Under the pieces are notes generated by a model. It did no database searches. It was not told the DNA's origin and worked only from the letters and a program-made list of their open reading frames with translations. This document shows positions 51,002 through 60,741 of a DNA stretch of 64,000 bases, one piece after another. The DNA comes from SZUA-365 sp049663345 (lineage in GTDB: Bacteria > Bacteroidota > Ignavibacteria > SZUA-365). A program made the position numbers and the translations under genes. Each line of letters opens with the position of its first letter. Within the stretch, counting starts at the first letter, position 1. The DNA lies in contig JBATDG010000087.1 of NCBI GenBank assembly GCA_049663345.1, positions 1 through 64,000 of the forward strand, written 5' to 3'.

Positions 51002-51868
51002 TCAGCTGGGAACAACCCGCAGGCGTCCGCCCTCTCTCAGAAACGGGTAAAAAACATAGGAAGTGCCGAGCGCGCTGATATCGGCGCCCAGGCTGTTGAG
51101 AAGCCCAATCGGAATATTTTGACCCCGGGGAAGCAGATACGGAATGACTTCGTATTCCCCGGCCCGCAGCTTGTATTTGGGAATGTTGAGGATCATCGAA
51201 CGCGTGTACGCAACAGGACCCACCGACACGTAATCGTTAACTTCAACGCCGGTGACAGTCGTGCGATAGATTTCGACTTCCCCGGTGCCGAGATTGTGCA
51301 GCAGTACCGGACCCTCGATCGAGCCCATCATGCGCGGGTAAAACACTTCCACCGGCGGAATCGACGATCGCAGCGTCACCTCCATTGTAATTACCCTTGG
51401 TGAGTCAGCCTCAATATTGGTAAGACTGAGACTGGTGTTGATTGAAAACATCTCCTGCAGAAAGAATTCCTCAATCATGTTGCCGGTGACGTCGACATCC
51501 GTGCTGGGAAAAACGAAGGACCCGTTATGAACGGCCGTCTTGACCGTCTGCATTCGGTAATTGCCGAGGAAGGCATACACGCGAAATACGCCCTCGTTTC
51601 CACCCGGTGTGGTCTGCGCTTCGGGCAATGGAAGCGTCAGCGAAAAATTTCCATCGCTGTGCGAAACCGTACCAAGATTGAAGCCTTCCATCCAGATATA
51701 AGCGCCGCTGTGATCCTGGCGGTCGGACAAACGTACGACACCGTGAATCCGGCGCTTGGTGGATGCGATGGTGGGATCGCTTTCGAAAGGATTATCCGTG
51801 CATGCTGCTGCGATCAGCAGGACAGAGAATAAGCACAAAGGAAATAGATATCTGTTGGTAGTCTTCAT
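51002..51868 (-). CDS. Lipoprotein partner of TonB receptor
   Basis: 288 aa. Lipoprotein signal MKTTNRYLFPLCLFSVLLIAAAC with Cys23 followed by TDNPFES. The N-terminal region (RRIHGVVRLSDRQDHSGAYI…GTVSHSDGNFSLTLP) looks like a carboxypeptidase-regulatory or transthyretin-like beta fold. The remainder is beta-rich and unrecognised. Its start codon overlaps the stop of the TonB receptor gene by 1 nt, so it is a likely surface-exposed or periplasmic partner in substrate capture. No SusD signature is present. Confidence 0.75.
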   Translation of the reverse strand: MKTTNRYLFPLCLFSVLLIAAACTDNPFESDPTIASTKRRIHGVVRLSDRQDHSGAYIWMEGFNLGTVSHSDGNFSLTLPLPEAQTTPGGNEGVFRVYAFLGNYRMQTVKTAVHNGSFVFPSTDVDVTGNMIEEFFLQEMFSINTSLSLTNIEADSPRVITMEVTLRSSIPPVEVFYPRMMGSIEGPVLLHNLGTGEVEIYRTTVTGVEVNDYVSVGPVAYTRSMILNIPKYKLRAGEYEVIPYLLPRGQNIPIGLLNSLGADISALGTSYVFYPFLREGGRLRVVPS

Positions 51869-54147
51869 TAGTACTGTATCCCCACTGTCACATAATAGCG
51901 CCGATCCCGCAGGGCGAGTCCGGAAAGCAAGACGTTATCCGTTCGCAGCAGATTGCGCAGGCTGAGATTAATGAACAGCTGCAGTTTGCCGATCGCGAAA
52001 TACTTACTGGCGTGGATATCGAGGTTGCTGAAGGAAGGGAGTTCGACTTCCGAGTACGTTCCGTCGGGCTGACGCAGCAATCCGATTTGAGAACCCTCAG
52101 CGAAATGGAAGATCTGCAGCGAATAACCCGCATGATTCAGTACAAAATTGATCGTGCGTTTGCTGTCGGATTTGAAAGGGAAGGCGGACTGTTCCGAGAT
52201 ATAATAGCGTGATAGTCCGAATTCCACGAGAATTTTTTTCTCCCAGAAGAAAAGCCCCGCTTTGCCTTCCAGTCCGGAAATCTGCGCATTGTCGACATTA
52301 TCATAAAGCGTCAGAGGAATTCCAGGTGTGCTGATGCTGCGGAATTTATTGTCGTAATTATTCTGAAAAAAGCTGCCATGCAGTTCCCACCCGTTCACCG
52401 CGCCTTCTGTCAGGCTTCGGGTGAGAGCGGCTCCGACCTCAACGCTTCGGTTCGTCTCCACCTCAAGCGGCTCGTTGGCGCGGGAGGGATCGACCAACGC
52501 GGGTGAGTTGACTTGCTGGAACAGGGTGGGATAGCGAACATTGTTGCCGTAGCTGAGAAAAATATCGATCAGAAAATTCTCCTTCATTCCCTTCAGGTCG
52601 ATCGCGAACTTGAATATCGGGTGGCTCCAACTGCGCTCGGTGAAAGCCCCTTCTGCGAAGCTCTGTTCCCGAAGGACAACGTTGTCTTGCGCGTCGTTGA
52701 CGAAATCCTGCCGCAGGCTGATATCGAAATCGAAATTGCGGAAGAACGAGGACCCGGTCTCTCCGTGCAGCTTCCCTATAGCCACAAACCCATGCTGCGT
52801 CCGCCGCAGCTCGCTCGATGCGATACCCAGCGGCTGCTCACGCTGATTGCGCCGCAGATCCTCCACGTCGAGGCTGGAGTGTGCGAACTGGTACGAAAAG
52901 AGAAAGTCGAAGAGGCCTGGCTTCCAGCGTTTTTCGATGCTGCCCTGTCCGCCATTTTCGTGAATGCCTCTCGCGATGGAAGCGTCGCTGGATTGCAGCG
53001 TAAGGTCCTGCCGCAGGCCGTTGTATGCGGCTTTGAGCGCGATTTCACCCAACAGAGGAAGGCTGCCGCCGTAGTGAACACCTGCGAATTGATTCTGATC
53101 GTCAAGCTGCTCGCCATCCCGTTCGTTGACGTACTCGAGAGACGTCACCCTCCAATGCAGCGCGAGAGCATCCGGCTTCTGCGATTCGTCTGAAAGCTGA
53201 CAGGAGAAACTTCCGCTGTGGTGAATGCTGCTGTTTGTCAGCTTGTCCTCGGGCAGGTCTTCGAATGCCCTGGTCATTCCGCCGTTGCGTACGCTGTAGC
53301 TTCCGGCGAAGCGGCCGAAGCGCTGAAACAGCTGCAGGCCCCAGATTCCCGAATCATACGACCCGATCTGCTGATGCGCGCGGATCGAGTATTCGCGATC
53401 CGTCTTGGGAACGATGTTGATGACTCCGGAAAATGCTTCGGGTCCGTACAACGTGGTGTTGCTGCCCTTAATGATCTCGAAGCGCTGGATGTCTGAAAGC
53501 TCGATCATCGAAAGATCGAACTCGCTGGTGTAGCTGCCGTTGAGTTTGATGCCGTCATAAAGCACGATGACCTCATCCGGATTTCCTCCGCGGATGGATA
53601 CCAGCTTTCTCCCCGTAAATTCCTCGTCGACCTGAATGCTGTGGTCGGTTCGAAGCAGATCGCCGGCATCAACGTAGCCGCGCACCTCGAATTCCCTGGA
53701 CTCAATCGTCGAGACAGTCTGCGGTAAGTCCAGGGCAGCGGCTCCTTCGCGGCGGGTCCCTGTGATTTCCGTGGATTCGAAAGGAATAACCCGCGGTGTC
53801 AGATAAATGTCGCCTGAACGCTGCGCCGCCGAAATGCTGAGGATCCGGTTTTCATATGAAATATGACGGAATACGATCTCTGTCTTCTCGTTGGGATCTG
53901 GGATGCGCAAGGAATAGGAACCTGCGGCGCCGGTGGTGCTCCCAAGATTCGTACCGGCAACGGTGATACTGACGTCCTGAAGGGGACGGTACGTATTGCC
54001 ATCTCTAACGGTGCCGGTGATAGTTACCGTCTGTGCTCCGGCACTGAATTGAAGCAGGAAAAAAAACATCAACACCACGATGGCCGGAGATGCGAGGCTT
54101 TGATCTGGTGGCGAATTGGAATGCTGAATCATATCATCTAGACACAT
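51868..54147 (-). CDS. TonB-dependent outer-membrane receptor
   Basis: 759 aa (ATG 54132 is an alternative start before the signal peptide IVVLMFFFLLQFSAGAQ). A carboxypeptidase-D-regulatory-like domain is at about residues 40-120 (ITGTVRDGNTYRPLQDVSI, STTGAAGSYSLRIPDPN). The plug follows (GRKLVSIRGGNPDEVIVLYDG, FEIIKGSNTTLYGPEAFSGV, the standard TonB plug signature). The 22-strand barrel ends with YYVTVGIQY. It imports a substrate across the outer membrane using TonB energy. The substrate is unknown; siderophore, vitamin or peptide are possible. It is coupled to a lipoprotein gene, with a secreted hydrolase further downstream. Confidence 0.92.
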   Translation of the reverse strand: MCLDDMIQHSNSPPDQSLASPAIVVLMFFFLLQFSAGAQTVTITGTVRDGNTYRPLQDVSITVAGTNLGSTTGAAGSYSLRIPDPNEKTEIVFRHISYENRILSISAAQRSGDIYLTPRVIPFESTEITGTRREGAAALDLPQTVSTIESREFEVRGYVDAGDLLRTDHSIQVDEEFTGRKLVSIRGGNPDEVIVLYDGIKLNGSYTSEFDLSMIELSDIQRFEIIKGSNTTLYGPEAFSGVINIVPKTDREYSIRAHQQIGSYDSGIWGLQLFQRFGRFAGSYSVRNGGMTRAFEDLPEDKLTNSSIHHSGSFSCQLSDESQKPDALALHWRVTSLEYVNERDGEQLDDQNQFAGVHYGGSLPLLGEIALKAAYNGLRQDLTLQSSDASIARGIHENGGQGSIEKRWKPGLFDFLFSYQFAHSSLDVEDLRRNQREQPLGIASSELRRTQHGFVAIGKLHGETGSSFFRNFDFDISLRQDFVNDAQDNVVLREQSFAEGAFTERSWSHPIFKFAIDLKGMKENFLIDIFLSYGNNVRYPTLFQQVNSPALVDPSRANEPLEVETNRSVEVGAALTRSLTEGAVNGWELHGSFFQNNYDNKFRSISTPGIPLTLYDNVDNAQISGLEGKAGLFFWEKKILVEFGLSRYYISEQSAFPFKSDSKRTINFVLNHAGYSLQIFHFAEGSQIGLLRQPDGTYSEVELPSFSNLDIHASKYFAIGKLQLFINLSLRNLLRTDNVLLSGLALRDRRYYVTVGIQY

Positions 54148-54193
54148 AAGATGATATTCGGTTGCCGGAAATTGCGATTATCTGCGCAGCAGC

Positions 54194-56164
54194 TCAACGT
54201 ACGACGCTTATACGAATGGCCTGACGTGTCGAGTTGGCCTCCAGTATGCAGTGGTATGTGCCGCTCAGCTGTTCGTCCGGCTGCCAGATGATAGTATGCG
54301 AACCTGCGTCGAACACCTCGTTTGCCAGATCTGCGACCAACCGCCCCAATGCATCAAACACCCGAAGGCGCACTGGCATGCGTGAAGGAAGGGTGAATGG
54401 AATCGCAGTGACGGAGGAGGTGGGATTCGGATAATTTTTTCCGAGCTGCACAGATGCTGCGAGGGAAGGAAGATCGTCCGCAGCGTTGATCTGAAGTACG
54501 ACGACGGTGCGGCGGAGCGTTGTGCTGCAGCTGCCATTGGATACGGTTACCGAAACCGAGAACGTGCCGGAGCTTGCGTAAGTATGCTGCACGCTTTGAT
54601 CGACAGCTGTGGAGCCGTCGCCGAAAGACCAGTCCCAAGTCGTCGCACCTGCGGCGATCGCGGAGAACTGCACCGTGGCTCCGTCGCTGAGGTACACCGT
54701 ATCCGCGGAAACGGTAAGCTGGACAGCAGGAGCGGCAATGACGTCGACACTCGCCTGAATCAGCGCTCTGCCGACGAAGTTTTCGTTTAGGAATGAATAG
54801 GTGATCCTTCCCGCAGAATCCGCCTGAACAAAGGCCGAGGGCCCAACAGCGAGCCACAGGGGATGGGTTTCATCGAGTACTCTGCCCGCATTCAAAACCG
54901 TAGTTGTGTCGCCTTCAAACCAGAACATATTTCCGACCTTCGCGCTGTCCGCTTTCAGCAGGATGCTTCCGCCGACGCATGCTGTGGCCGGAAGCTTCGC
55001 GATCGGCTGCGGAGTCGTGGGCATTTCAGTAATGATAGAACTCTTGGGATCTCCCACTACGATTGCCATCCAGGAGAATGTCGGGTTCGACATGTAATAG
55101 CTTTCAGCGAGATTGTATCCATTGGAGTAGCGGTCTGCAAGCAGGTTGACCCAGGTCAGTGCGACCGTATATGGTTCGAAAACGTAGCCGCTGGCTCCGG
55201 TGCAGCCTTCGGCGATCAGATCAGCAATGCGCGATTGGCCAGCCTCTGCACCGGGAATGAAATTTCTGGCGGATGTAGACACATAGGTCTCGGCCACAGA
55301 CCCCGGCAGCCAGTGGTTGTGCGTGCGGGCGTAGCTCGTATACAGATGGTCGTAATGATCGTTCGATCCCCAGCTCCCGTAACCAATAACGTTTCGCTGA
55401 TCGGTGATGAACACAGAGTCCTCATTCAGCAGCACATTCCATCCTTCGTTGGCAAGGTAGTGCCCGGCATTGGCAAGATTTGAGTCGTATGGATCCAGTT
55501 GAATCGGCTTGGGATCGCGGTCAAACACCCACAACGCACTGTCCTTGTTCACAAACGTGAACGGACCAGATCGATCGATAAGCTGGAAGACATCTTCCTT
55601 GGTCAGTCCTGTGAGCCTCGTCGTGAGAAACAGGTCGTATGCTGTCGGCGGGGAAGAGCCCGGTACAATTTTTCTTCGTCGGTATTTTTCGTCCTTCCCG
55701 AAATATGCATGCACACGAACACTGCTCGGGGAGCTGAAAAGAGTATTCTGATGAATGTGGCTTGCGTAAGCCCCGAGTATGAGCATCAGCTCCGCATCGA
55801 CAGAGGCGTTTGACCAATCTCCACCGTCGTTGTTGTGCAGTACCCGCAGCGGTACGCCTTTCGTAGTCACGAAGTAGTTCAGCGAGTCCACTAACCCGGT
55901 TTCGGATGTGAGGTACATTTCGATCTGCAGCCGCATTGCATCGAATTCTTCGGGAGTGATCGTTTCCTTCGCCGGCGCGGTGACGTGTATAACGTTGCGC
56001 TGAGGAATATTTCTTTTCTGAATGAAATAGGACCCAATAGCAACGGAGTTCGTATCGTTGTCGTTGATAATCAGTCCCACGTCGCGGTAATCCGCTGGCG
56101 CTTGCCCACTGGCTGAAAACGCCAGAATTGTGAGAAAGGAAATGACGGTGGCTGCTAACCGCAT
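54194..56164 (-). CDS. TIGR03790-type protein with PKD and T9SS sorting domains
   Basis: About 656 aa from the ATG at 56164, with signal peptide MRLAATVISFLTILAFSASG. The first 370 residues match the TIGR03790 family as I know it (DVGLIINDNDTNSVAIGSYF, YFVTTKGVPLRVL, VIGYGSWGSNDHYD, EGCTGASGYVFEPYT), an uncharacterised secreted family. A PKD domain follows (TTWDWSFGDGSTAVDQSVQH, TFSVSVTVSNGSCS). A sorting domain ends it (LGKNYPNPTSSVTAIPFTL, DALGRLVADL, LSGTYHCIL). The frame start at 56311 is rejected because no signal would result. It is probably displayed on the cell surface. Confidence 0.83.
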   Translation of the reverse strand: MRLAATVISFLTILAFSASGQAPADYRDVGLIINDNDTNSVAIGSYFIQKRNIPQRNVIHVTAPAKETITPEEFDAMRLQIEMYLTSETGLVDSLNYFVTTKGVPLRVLHNNDGGDWSNASVDAELMLILGAYASHIHQNTLFSSPSSVRVHAYFGKDEKYRRRKIVPGSSPPTAYDLFLTTRLTGLTKEDVFQLIDRSGPFTFVNKDSALWVFDRDPKPIQLDPYDSNLANAGHYLANEGWNVLLNEDSVFITDQRNVIGYGSWGSNDHYDHLYTSYARTHNHWLPGSVAETYVSTSARNFIPGAEAGQSRIADLIAEGCTGASGYVFEPYTVALTWVNLLADRYSNGYNLAESYYMSNPTFSWMAIVVGDPKSSIITEMPTTPQPIAKLPATACVGGSILLKADSAKVGNMFWFEGDTTTVLNAGRVLDETHPLWLAVGPSAFVQADSAGRITYSFLNENFVGRALIQASVDVIAAPAVQLTVSADTVYLSDGATVQFSAIAAGATTWDWSFGDGSTAVDQSVQHTYASSGTFSVSVTVSNGSCSTTLRRTVVVLQINAADDLPSLAASVQLGKNYPNPTSSVTAIPFTLPSRMPVRLRVFDALGRLVADLANEVFDAGSHTIIWQPDEQLSGTYHCILEANSTRQAIRISVVR

Positions 56165-56372
56165 GGCATACTCCGGAATTCGGGGGGACAGTGAAGGCGG
56201 GACCCGTGTGCCTGAATGGGCTGAACAAAGGATAACGAGGTCCGACAAGGTAGACAACTGGAAATCTATCCAATTTATCTCTATGCAGCAAGAGTCGGAC
56301 AGCGTTTTCACCCCTATATTCTCATGAATAATTTGTAACGTAAATGTTGCAATGTTATCCGAAAGGTTGTTT

Positions 56373-57623
56373 ATGCTGCGATATATTCTGTCGATTTTTC
56401 TCCTGTCGGTTTCCCTGAAGTTGGCTGCTCAGGACCGGACAGCAATCGATTCACCCAACCCGTCACTGCCTGCTCATGCCATACAGGCGGAAGATGACCC
56501 TTGCGGCTTCCTGCTCCGCAAGCCAGGGGATATACAAGTCTGGGCTTACGGCCGCGATGCACTGCTGTCGGACATGCAGGGCTGGGCGCTGCACCCGATG
56601 ACCGCAATCGATGTCATTGGAAGCTCCGTGCAGGGAAGGCCGCTGTATCACATGGTATTTACGAACCCGGCCTCGCAGCATCCGAAAAAAAGGATCTGGA
56701 TCCATGCCCGCACACATCCAATAGAGTCGGAGTCGTCTTTTGTTGCACGTGCGGTAGTGGAGGAACTTCTCAGCGGTTCCGCACTCGGAAACCTCTTACT
56801 CGATAATGCGATTATTCACGTGCTTCCGATGCTGAACCCGGATGGAGTGGAATTGCAGTGGGCGCGGGAAAATGCGAACGGTGTCGATCTCGAAAGCAAT
56901 TGGGGAGCGGCCGCGCCCGAGCCGGAGGTCGAAGCCCTGCGCCGTCACCTTACGGCGCTTATGAATAGCCATTCCCCTGTGGAAGTCGCGCTGAATCTGC
57001 ATTCCGCCTACAACTGTAAGCGCTATTTCGTCTATCATGCCGTCGAAGGCACCTCGGAAGTCTTTTCGCAGCTAGAACAGCGATTTATCAATTATGCACG
57101 CGCACGCTTCCCCGGAGGAATCGAACCCTACAATTATTTTGTAAGCTGGACTACGGGAACCCCCGACCGGTACCCTGAGAGCTGGTTCTGGCGCAGCTAC
57201 GGCCAACAGGTTATGGCGCTGACGTATGAGGACATGAACTGCGCAACGGCGGGCGAATATCAGCGTACTGCACGCGCTTTGCTGGGCGCAGCAGGGGACT
57301 ATCTCGGACTAACCGGCGTCGTTTCGGCGCCTCCCCCTGCCGTCGGCAGTGGTCAGGCACTGCTTGCGGATCTCTATCCCAATCCTGTGCAAACCGATGG
57401 AAGCGTAAGTATCCGCCTGCAATCGCTGAATCCTGCACTGCGCATTCGTGTTGCCTTGTTTGACTATCTGGGACGTCAGGTCGCAGCCATCTACGAAGGA
57501 AGCGGGTTTGACGCAGGACATACGCTGGTTATCCCGACCGGGTCGCTTCCGTCAGGGACGTATTACCTCCGCGCGTCTGCCGGTGCTATCATGGAAACCC
57601 GCACTCTTCTGATTCTGCGCTGA
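56373..57623 (+). CDS. M14 zinc carboxypeptidase with T9SS sorting domain
   Basis: About 416 aa from the ATG at 56373 (56352 is also in frame). The signal peptide is MLRYILSIFLLSVSLKLAAQ. Zinc ligands are His and Glu in WIHARTHPIESESSFV and a later His in ALNLHSAYNCKR. The catalytic glutamate is in MALTYEDMNC. These match metallocarboxypeptidases of the AGBL/cytosolic-carboxypeptidase-like branch (VIHVLPMLNPDGVELQWARE is typical). The sorting domain ends it (LYPNPVQTDGSVSIRL, DYLGRQVAAI, PSGTYYLRA). It is likely an extracellular exopeptidase. It diverges from the TIGR03790 gene. Confidence 0.9.
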   Translation: MLRYILSIFLLSVSLKLAAQDRTAIDSPNPSLPAHAIQAEDDPCGFLLRKPGDIQVWAYGRDALLSDMQGWALHPMTAIDVIGSSVQGRPLYHMVFTNPASQHPKKRIWIHARTHPIESESSFVARAVVEELLSGSALGNLLLDNAIIHVLPMLNPDGVELQWARENANGVDLESNWGAAAPEPEVEALRRHLTALMNSHSPVEVALNLHSAYNCKRYFVYHAVEGTSEVFSQLEQRFINYARARFPGGIEPYNYFVSWTTGTPDRYPESWFWRSYGQQVMALTYEDMNCATAGEYQRTARALLGAAGDYLGLTGVVSAPPPAVGSGQALLADLYPNPVQTDGSVSIRLQSLNPALRIRVALFDYLGRQVAAIYEGSGFDAGHTLVIPTGSLPSGTYYLRASAGAIMETRTLLILR

Positions 57624-57635
57624 TCCACCGCAACC

Positions 57636-58337
57636 TTACGCGAAGATCGCATCGAGCAGGCGGTCCGTATCTGTAAGATCTGTGAAGAGATGGTCGGGCC
57701 GTGCTTCTGCAAGCGCTTCCTGGCTGTATCCCCCGGTGGCAACACCGATGCTGCGCACGTTGAGGTGGCGTCCGCAGTCGATATCATGCGGGGTATCGCC
57801 GATAATGACGATGTCTTTTGCCCTGAATGTTGCCCCCGTGCGATCATAAGCACGGGACACGGCGATTTCCGGCAGATCGTGTCGAAACGGTGCATCGTTG
57901 CCGAACGCCCCGAAAGAAAAATATTCGAGAAGGGCGGGAGGCGTGAGCTTGATGCGGGCGCCCTGCAGCATGTTGCCGGTCAGCAGCGCAAGCGTCGCGG
58001 CCTCCTCCTGACGAAGCGCCTCGAGCAGCTGTCTCACACCAGGGAAAACGGTGACATTTCCTTCGTGAAGCCGCTCTTCCAGTTTTTTGAAAAAGATAGC
58101 GAACACGGCGTTTTGATGCTTCGCGGCCAATGCTTCCGGAATTTTCGAAGCGCTCATTACTTCAGTATAAATCTGCTGATCTGTCTTTCCGGCAAAATCA
58201 TGCTCACGCGCAATCGTTGTGCTGCCTACTACCTCCTCAACTGCCTCTGAAAATGCCTCCTTCGCGATGCCGTTGGTCGTCACCAGCGTACCGTCAATGT
58301 CGAATAGAATCAGGCGAAGAAACTGCTTTGTAATCAT
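57636..58337 (-). CDS. HAD-superfamily hydrolase
   Basis: 233 aa. HAD motif I is LILFDIDGTLV with nucleophile Asp. Motif II is LALLTGN, and the motif III/IV region is DIVIIGDTPHDIDCGRHLNV. A helical cap lies between motifs I and II. It resembles phosphoglycolate phosphatase and beta-phosphoglucomutase-type enzymes; the substrate is not readable. Its ATG overlaps the stop of the SDR gene by 4 nt (ATGA). Confidence 0.9.
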   Translation of the reverse strand: MITKQFLRLILFDIDGTLVTTNGIAKEAFSEAVEEVVGSTTIAREHDFAGKTDQQIYTEVMSASKIPEALAAKHQNAVFAIFFKKLEERLHEGNVTVFPGVRQLLEALRQEEAATLALLTGNMLQGARIKLTPPALLEYFSFGAFGNDAPFRHDLPEIAVSRAYDRTGATFRAKDIVIIGDTPHDIDCGRHLNVRSIGVATGGYSQEALAEARPDHLFTDLTDTDRLLDAIFA

Positions 58338-59128
58338 GCGTCGTCCGGTCGGGGAACATTGTGAAACAAAAGATAATCAGTAAGACGTGGAAAATGATAG
58401 CCCACGAAGGCGAACAGCTTGCCCGGAACGCTCACAACCACCTCGCGTCTGCGGAGGCGAATGCACCGATAAATCGCACTCGCGACCAGTTCAGGTGAAT
58501 TCGTGGGAATCTCCCGCCTCTTAGTTTGCGGTACCGCGTATGTCATGCTATCGAAGAACGGGGTCGCGGTGCGGGCGGGACAAACAACTCCCACGTGCAC
58601 GCCGTGCGCTTTCAGCTCGAGGCGCAGGGCATCGGCAAAGCCCAGCAGTCCCTGCTTTGTTGCACAATACACCGCATTATACGGGATGGCGCGCTTGCCG
58701 ATAGTGGAAGAAATGAGAATCAGGCTTCCGCGTCGCTGCTCTTGCAGAGTCGGGAGCGCCGCGCGAGCCGATGCCATCGCACCTTCGAGATTGGTCCGCA
58801 GTACGCGCTCGATGTCGCCCCATTCGGTTCCAGCGAAAGGACCGTAGAGTCCGATACCTGCATTCACTATCGCGGCAGCGAGTGATTTGCCCGCCAGGGC
58901 TGTCCTGATTTTCTCAAGCAGTCCCTCGCTGTCCTGAACGTCTGCTTGAATCGTCGTGCATTCGATGCCGAAGCGCGTGGAGAGCGAGGAAGCAAGTTCC
59001 TCCAGACGATCCTTCCCGCGTGCGAGCAGAAGGAGGTCGAATCCCTTCGCAGCGAAGAGATTCGCGGTAGCGCGCCCGATGCCTTCAGAGGCCCCGGTGA
59101 TGAAAATTATGCCGTCGTTTGGCTTCAT
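58334..59128 (-). CDS. Short-chain dehydrogenase/reductase
   Basis: About 264 aa from the ATG at 59128; the 24 codons upstream in the frame do not look coding. The cofactor motif is TGASEGIGRA, the structural motif is NAGIG, and catalytic residues are Ser in LILISSTIGKRA and YCATK. The conserved Pro after the active site is in VCPARTATPF. It is probably NADP-dependent because Arg follows the second strand (LLLLARGKDRLEEL). It is transcribed first, before the HAD gene, and diverges from the NtrC-type gene across 139 nt. Confidence 0.9.
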   Translation of the reverse strand: MKPNDGIIFITGASEGIGRATANLFAAKGFDLLLLARGKDRLEELASSLSTRFGIECTTIQADVQDSEGLLEKIRTALAGKSLAAAIVNAGIGLYGPFAGTEWGDIERVLRTNLEGAMASARAALPTLQEQRRGSLILISSTIGKRAIPYNAVYCATKQGLLGFADALRLELKAHGVHVGVVCPARTATPFFDSMTYAVPQTKRREIPTNSPELVASAIYRCIRLRRREVVVSVPGKLFAFVGYHFPRLTDYLLFHNVPRPDDA

Positions 59129-59267
59129 GGAATCATTGAGAAGTTCACGAGAAAACACTATTATACAAAGTCTAAACTTGCAATTCACCATTGAAATCAA
59201 TAAACTCGACCGATACGATTGATCAATAATTCACGTTTCTTGAGCTACCATTACAGAGGAACACAAG

Positions 59268-60683
59268 TTGGGAAACCTGTCCGACGCAGGTGACATCCTG
59301 ATCGTTGACGATGAGGAAATGATGGGCATCGTGCTGTCCGGCGTATTCGAGGATGCCGGGTTTTCAGTGCGAACCGCCACTAATGGCGAGGCGGCAATCA
59401 AGCTTATCGGTGAACGTTTGCCCGATGCGATGCTGCTTGACATCATCATGCCGGGACTGAGCGGCATGGAAGTGCTCAAACGGATCAAATCCGTTGATGA
59501 GAGCATCCCTGTCATTCTTATGACTGCTATGGCTGGCGTCAGCGGGGCTGTTGAAGCGATGCGCGCCGGTGCCTACGATTACATCGCCAAACCATTCCAC
59601 AATGAGGAACTCCTGCGCATCGTATCCGCCGCCGTTCGGCAGCGTCTCTCGCGCAGCGATTTTATTGCCACCCGGGACGGAGATAACGAACAGCGTGACC
59701 CCATACTCTTTAATATGGGCACCAGTGAGGTTATCATGGAATTGTCCGCGCGCACGCGCCGCGTGGCGAAAAGCAATTTCGATGTTCTTATCACAGGGGA
59801 AACCGGGACCGGGAAAGAACTCATCGCGCGTTCGATACACGAGATGAGCAGCAGGGGCAATAAGCCCTTCATCGCTATCGACACGGGTGCGATACCGGAA
59901 GCCCTTCTCGAAAGTGATCTGTTTGGTCATGAGGAGGGCGCGTTTACTGATGCGCGGAATCAGAAGAAGGGGAAGTTTGAACTAGCGCAAGGCGGCACGA
60001 TTTTCCTCGATGAAGTCCCCAACATGTCCTGGCAATCTCAGGCCAAACTGCTGCGTGCTCTGCAGGATCGGGCGATTTCCCGTGTCGGTGGAAGCAAGTC
60101 TATTAGCATCGATGTCCGCGTTATCGCGGCGAGCAATTCTGATTTTCAGGATATGATTGATGAAAAGCGATTTCGCGCCGATCTGTTTTACCGCCTGCGC
60201 GAATTCTCTATCCACGTTCCTGCACTGCGCGAGCGCAAAGCCGACATCCCGTTCCTTGTTGACAAATTCGTGCGCATGACAAATCAGGAATTGGGGAAGA
60301 ATATCGGGGGCTGCAGCGCCTCAGCGATGGACGCCTTGATGATGTATGATTGGCCCGGAAATGTACGGCAGCTTCGTTCGACAGTTCGCAGCGCAGTGCT
60401 TCAGGCAACCCACATCATTGAGATCGAGCAGCTCGAATTCATGGAGATGTCTGCTGTTGACGGACAAGTACGCTCCGGCGGCGAACTCCCCGAACTCGAG
60501 AACGGCATGCCGCTGAAGGAGCATGTGAAAAAACATATCGCTCAGATCGAACGGCAAATAATCTATGAAACACTGAAGTCAACCAAGTGGAATAAGGCAA
60601 AGACGGCGCGCGTGCTGCAGATTGCCTACAATACGCTGTTGACGAAGATCGGCGAATACGATCTTCAGAATCCTCACGGTTGA
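59268..60683 (+). CDS. NtrC-family sigma-54-dependent response regulator
   Basis: 471 aa from TTG at 59268 with agagga upstream. The receiver domain has DD (residues 14-15), phospho-acceptor Asp58 (MLLDIIMPG) and Lys108 (IAKPF). The AAA+ domain has Walker A GETGTGKE (177-184) and Walker B GGTIFLDEV (242-250). The sigma-54 contact loop reads GAFTDA (224-229) instead of GAFTGA. A Fis-type helix-turn-helix ends the protein (NKAKTARVLQIAYNTLLTKI). It activates genes at sigma-54 promoters when phosphorylated. The next gene is a multi-PAS sensor, its probable input. Confidence 0.93.
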   Translation: MGNLSDAGDILIVDDEEMMGIVLSGVFEDAGFSVRTATNGEAAIKLIGERLPDAMLLDIIMPGLSGMEVLKRIKSVDESIPVILMTAMAGVSGAVEAMRAGAYDYIAKPFHNEELLRIVSAAVRQRLSRSDFIATRDGDNEQRDPILFNMGTSEVIMELSARTRRVAKSNFDVLITGETGTGKELIARSIHEMSSRGNKPFIAIDTGAIPEALLESDLFGHEEGAFTDARNQKKGKFELAQGGTIFLDEVPNMSWQSQAKLLRALQDRAISRVGGSKSISIDVRVIAASNSDFQDMIDEKRFRADLFYRLREFSIHVPALRERKADIPFLVDKFVRMTNQELGKNIGGCSASAMDALMMYDWPGNVRQLRSTVRSAVLQATHIIEIEQLEFMEMSAVDGQVRSGGELPELENGMPLKEHVKKHIAQIERQIIYETLKSTKWNKAKTARVLQIAYNTLLTKIGEYDLQNPHG

Positions 60684-60741
60684 CCAGGTCCCGGCGGTTA
60701 ACTTTTTTTACACCTCCCCAAATGCAGACAGATCCAGCCGC

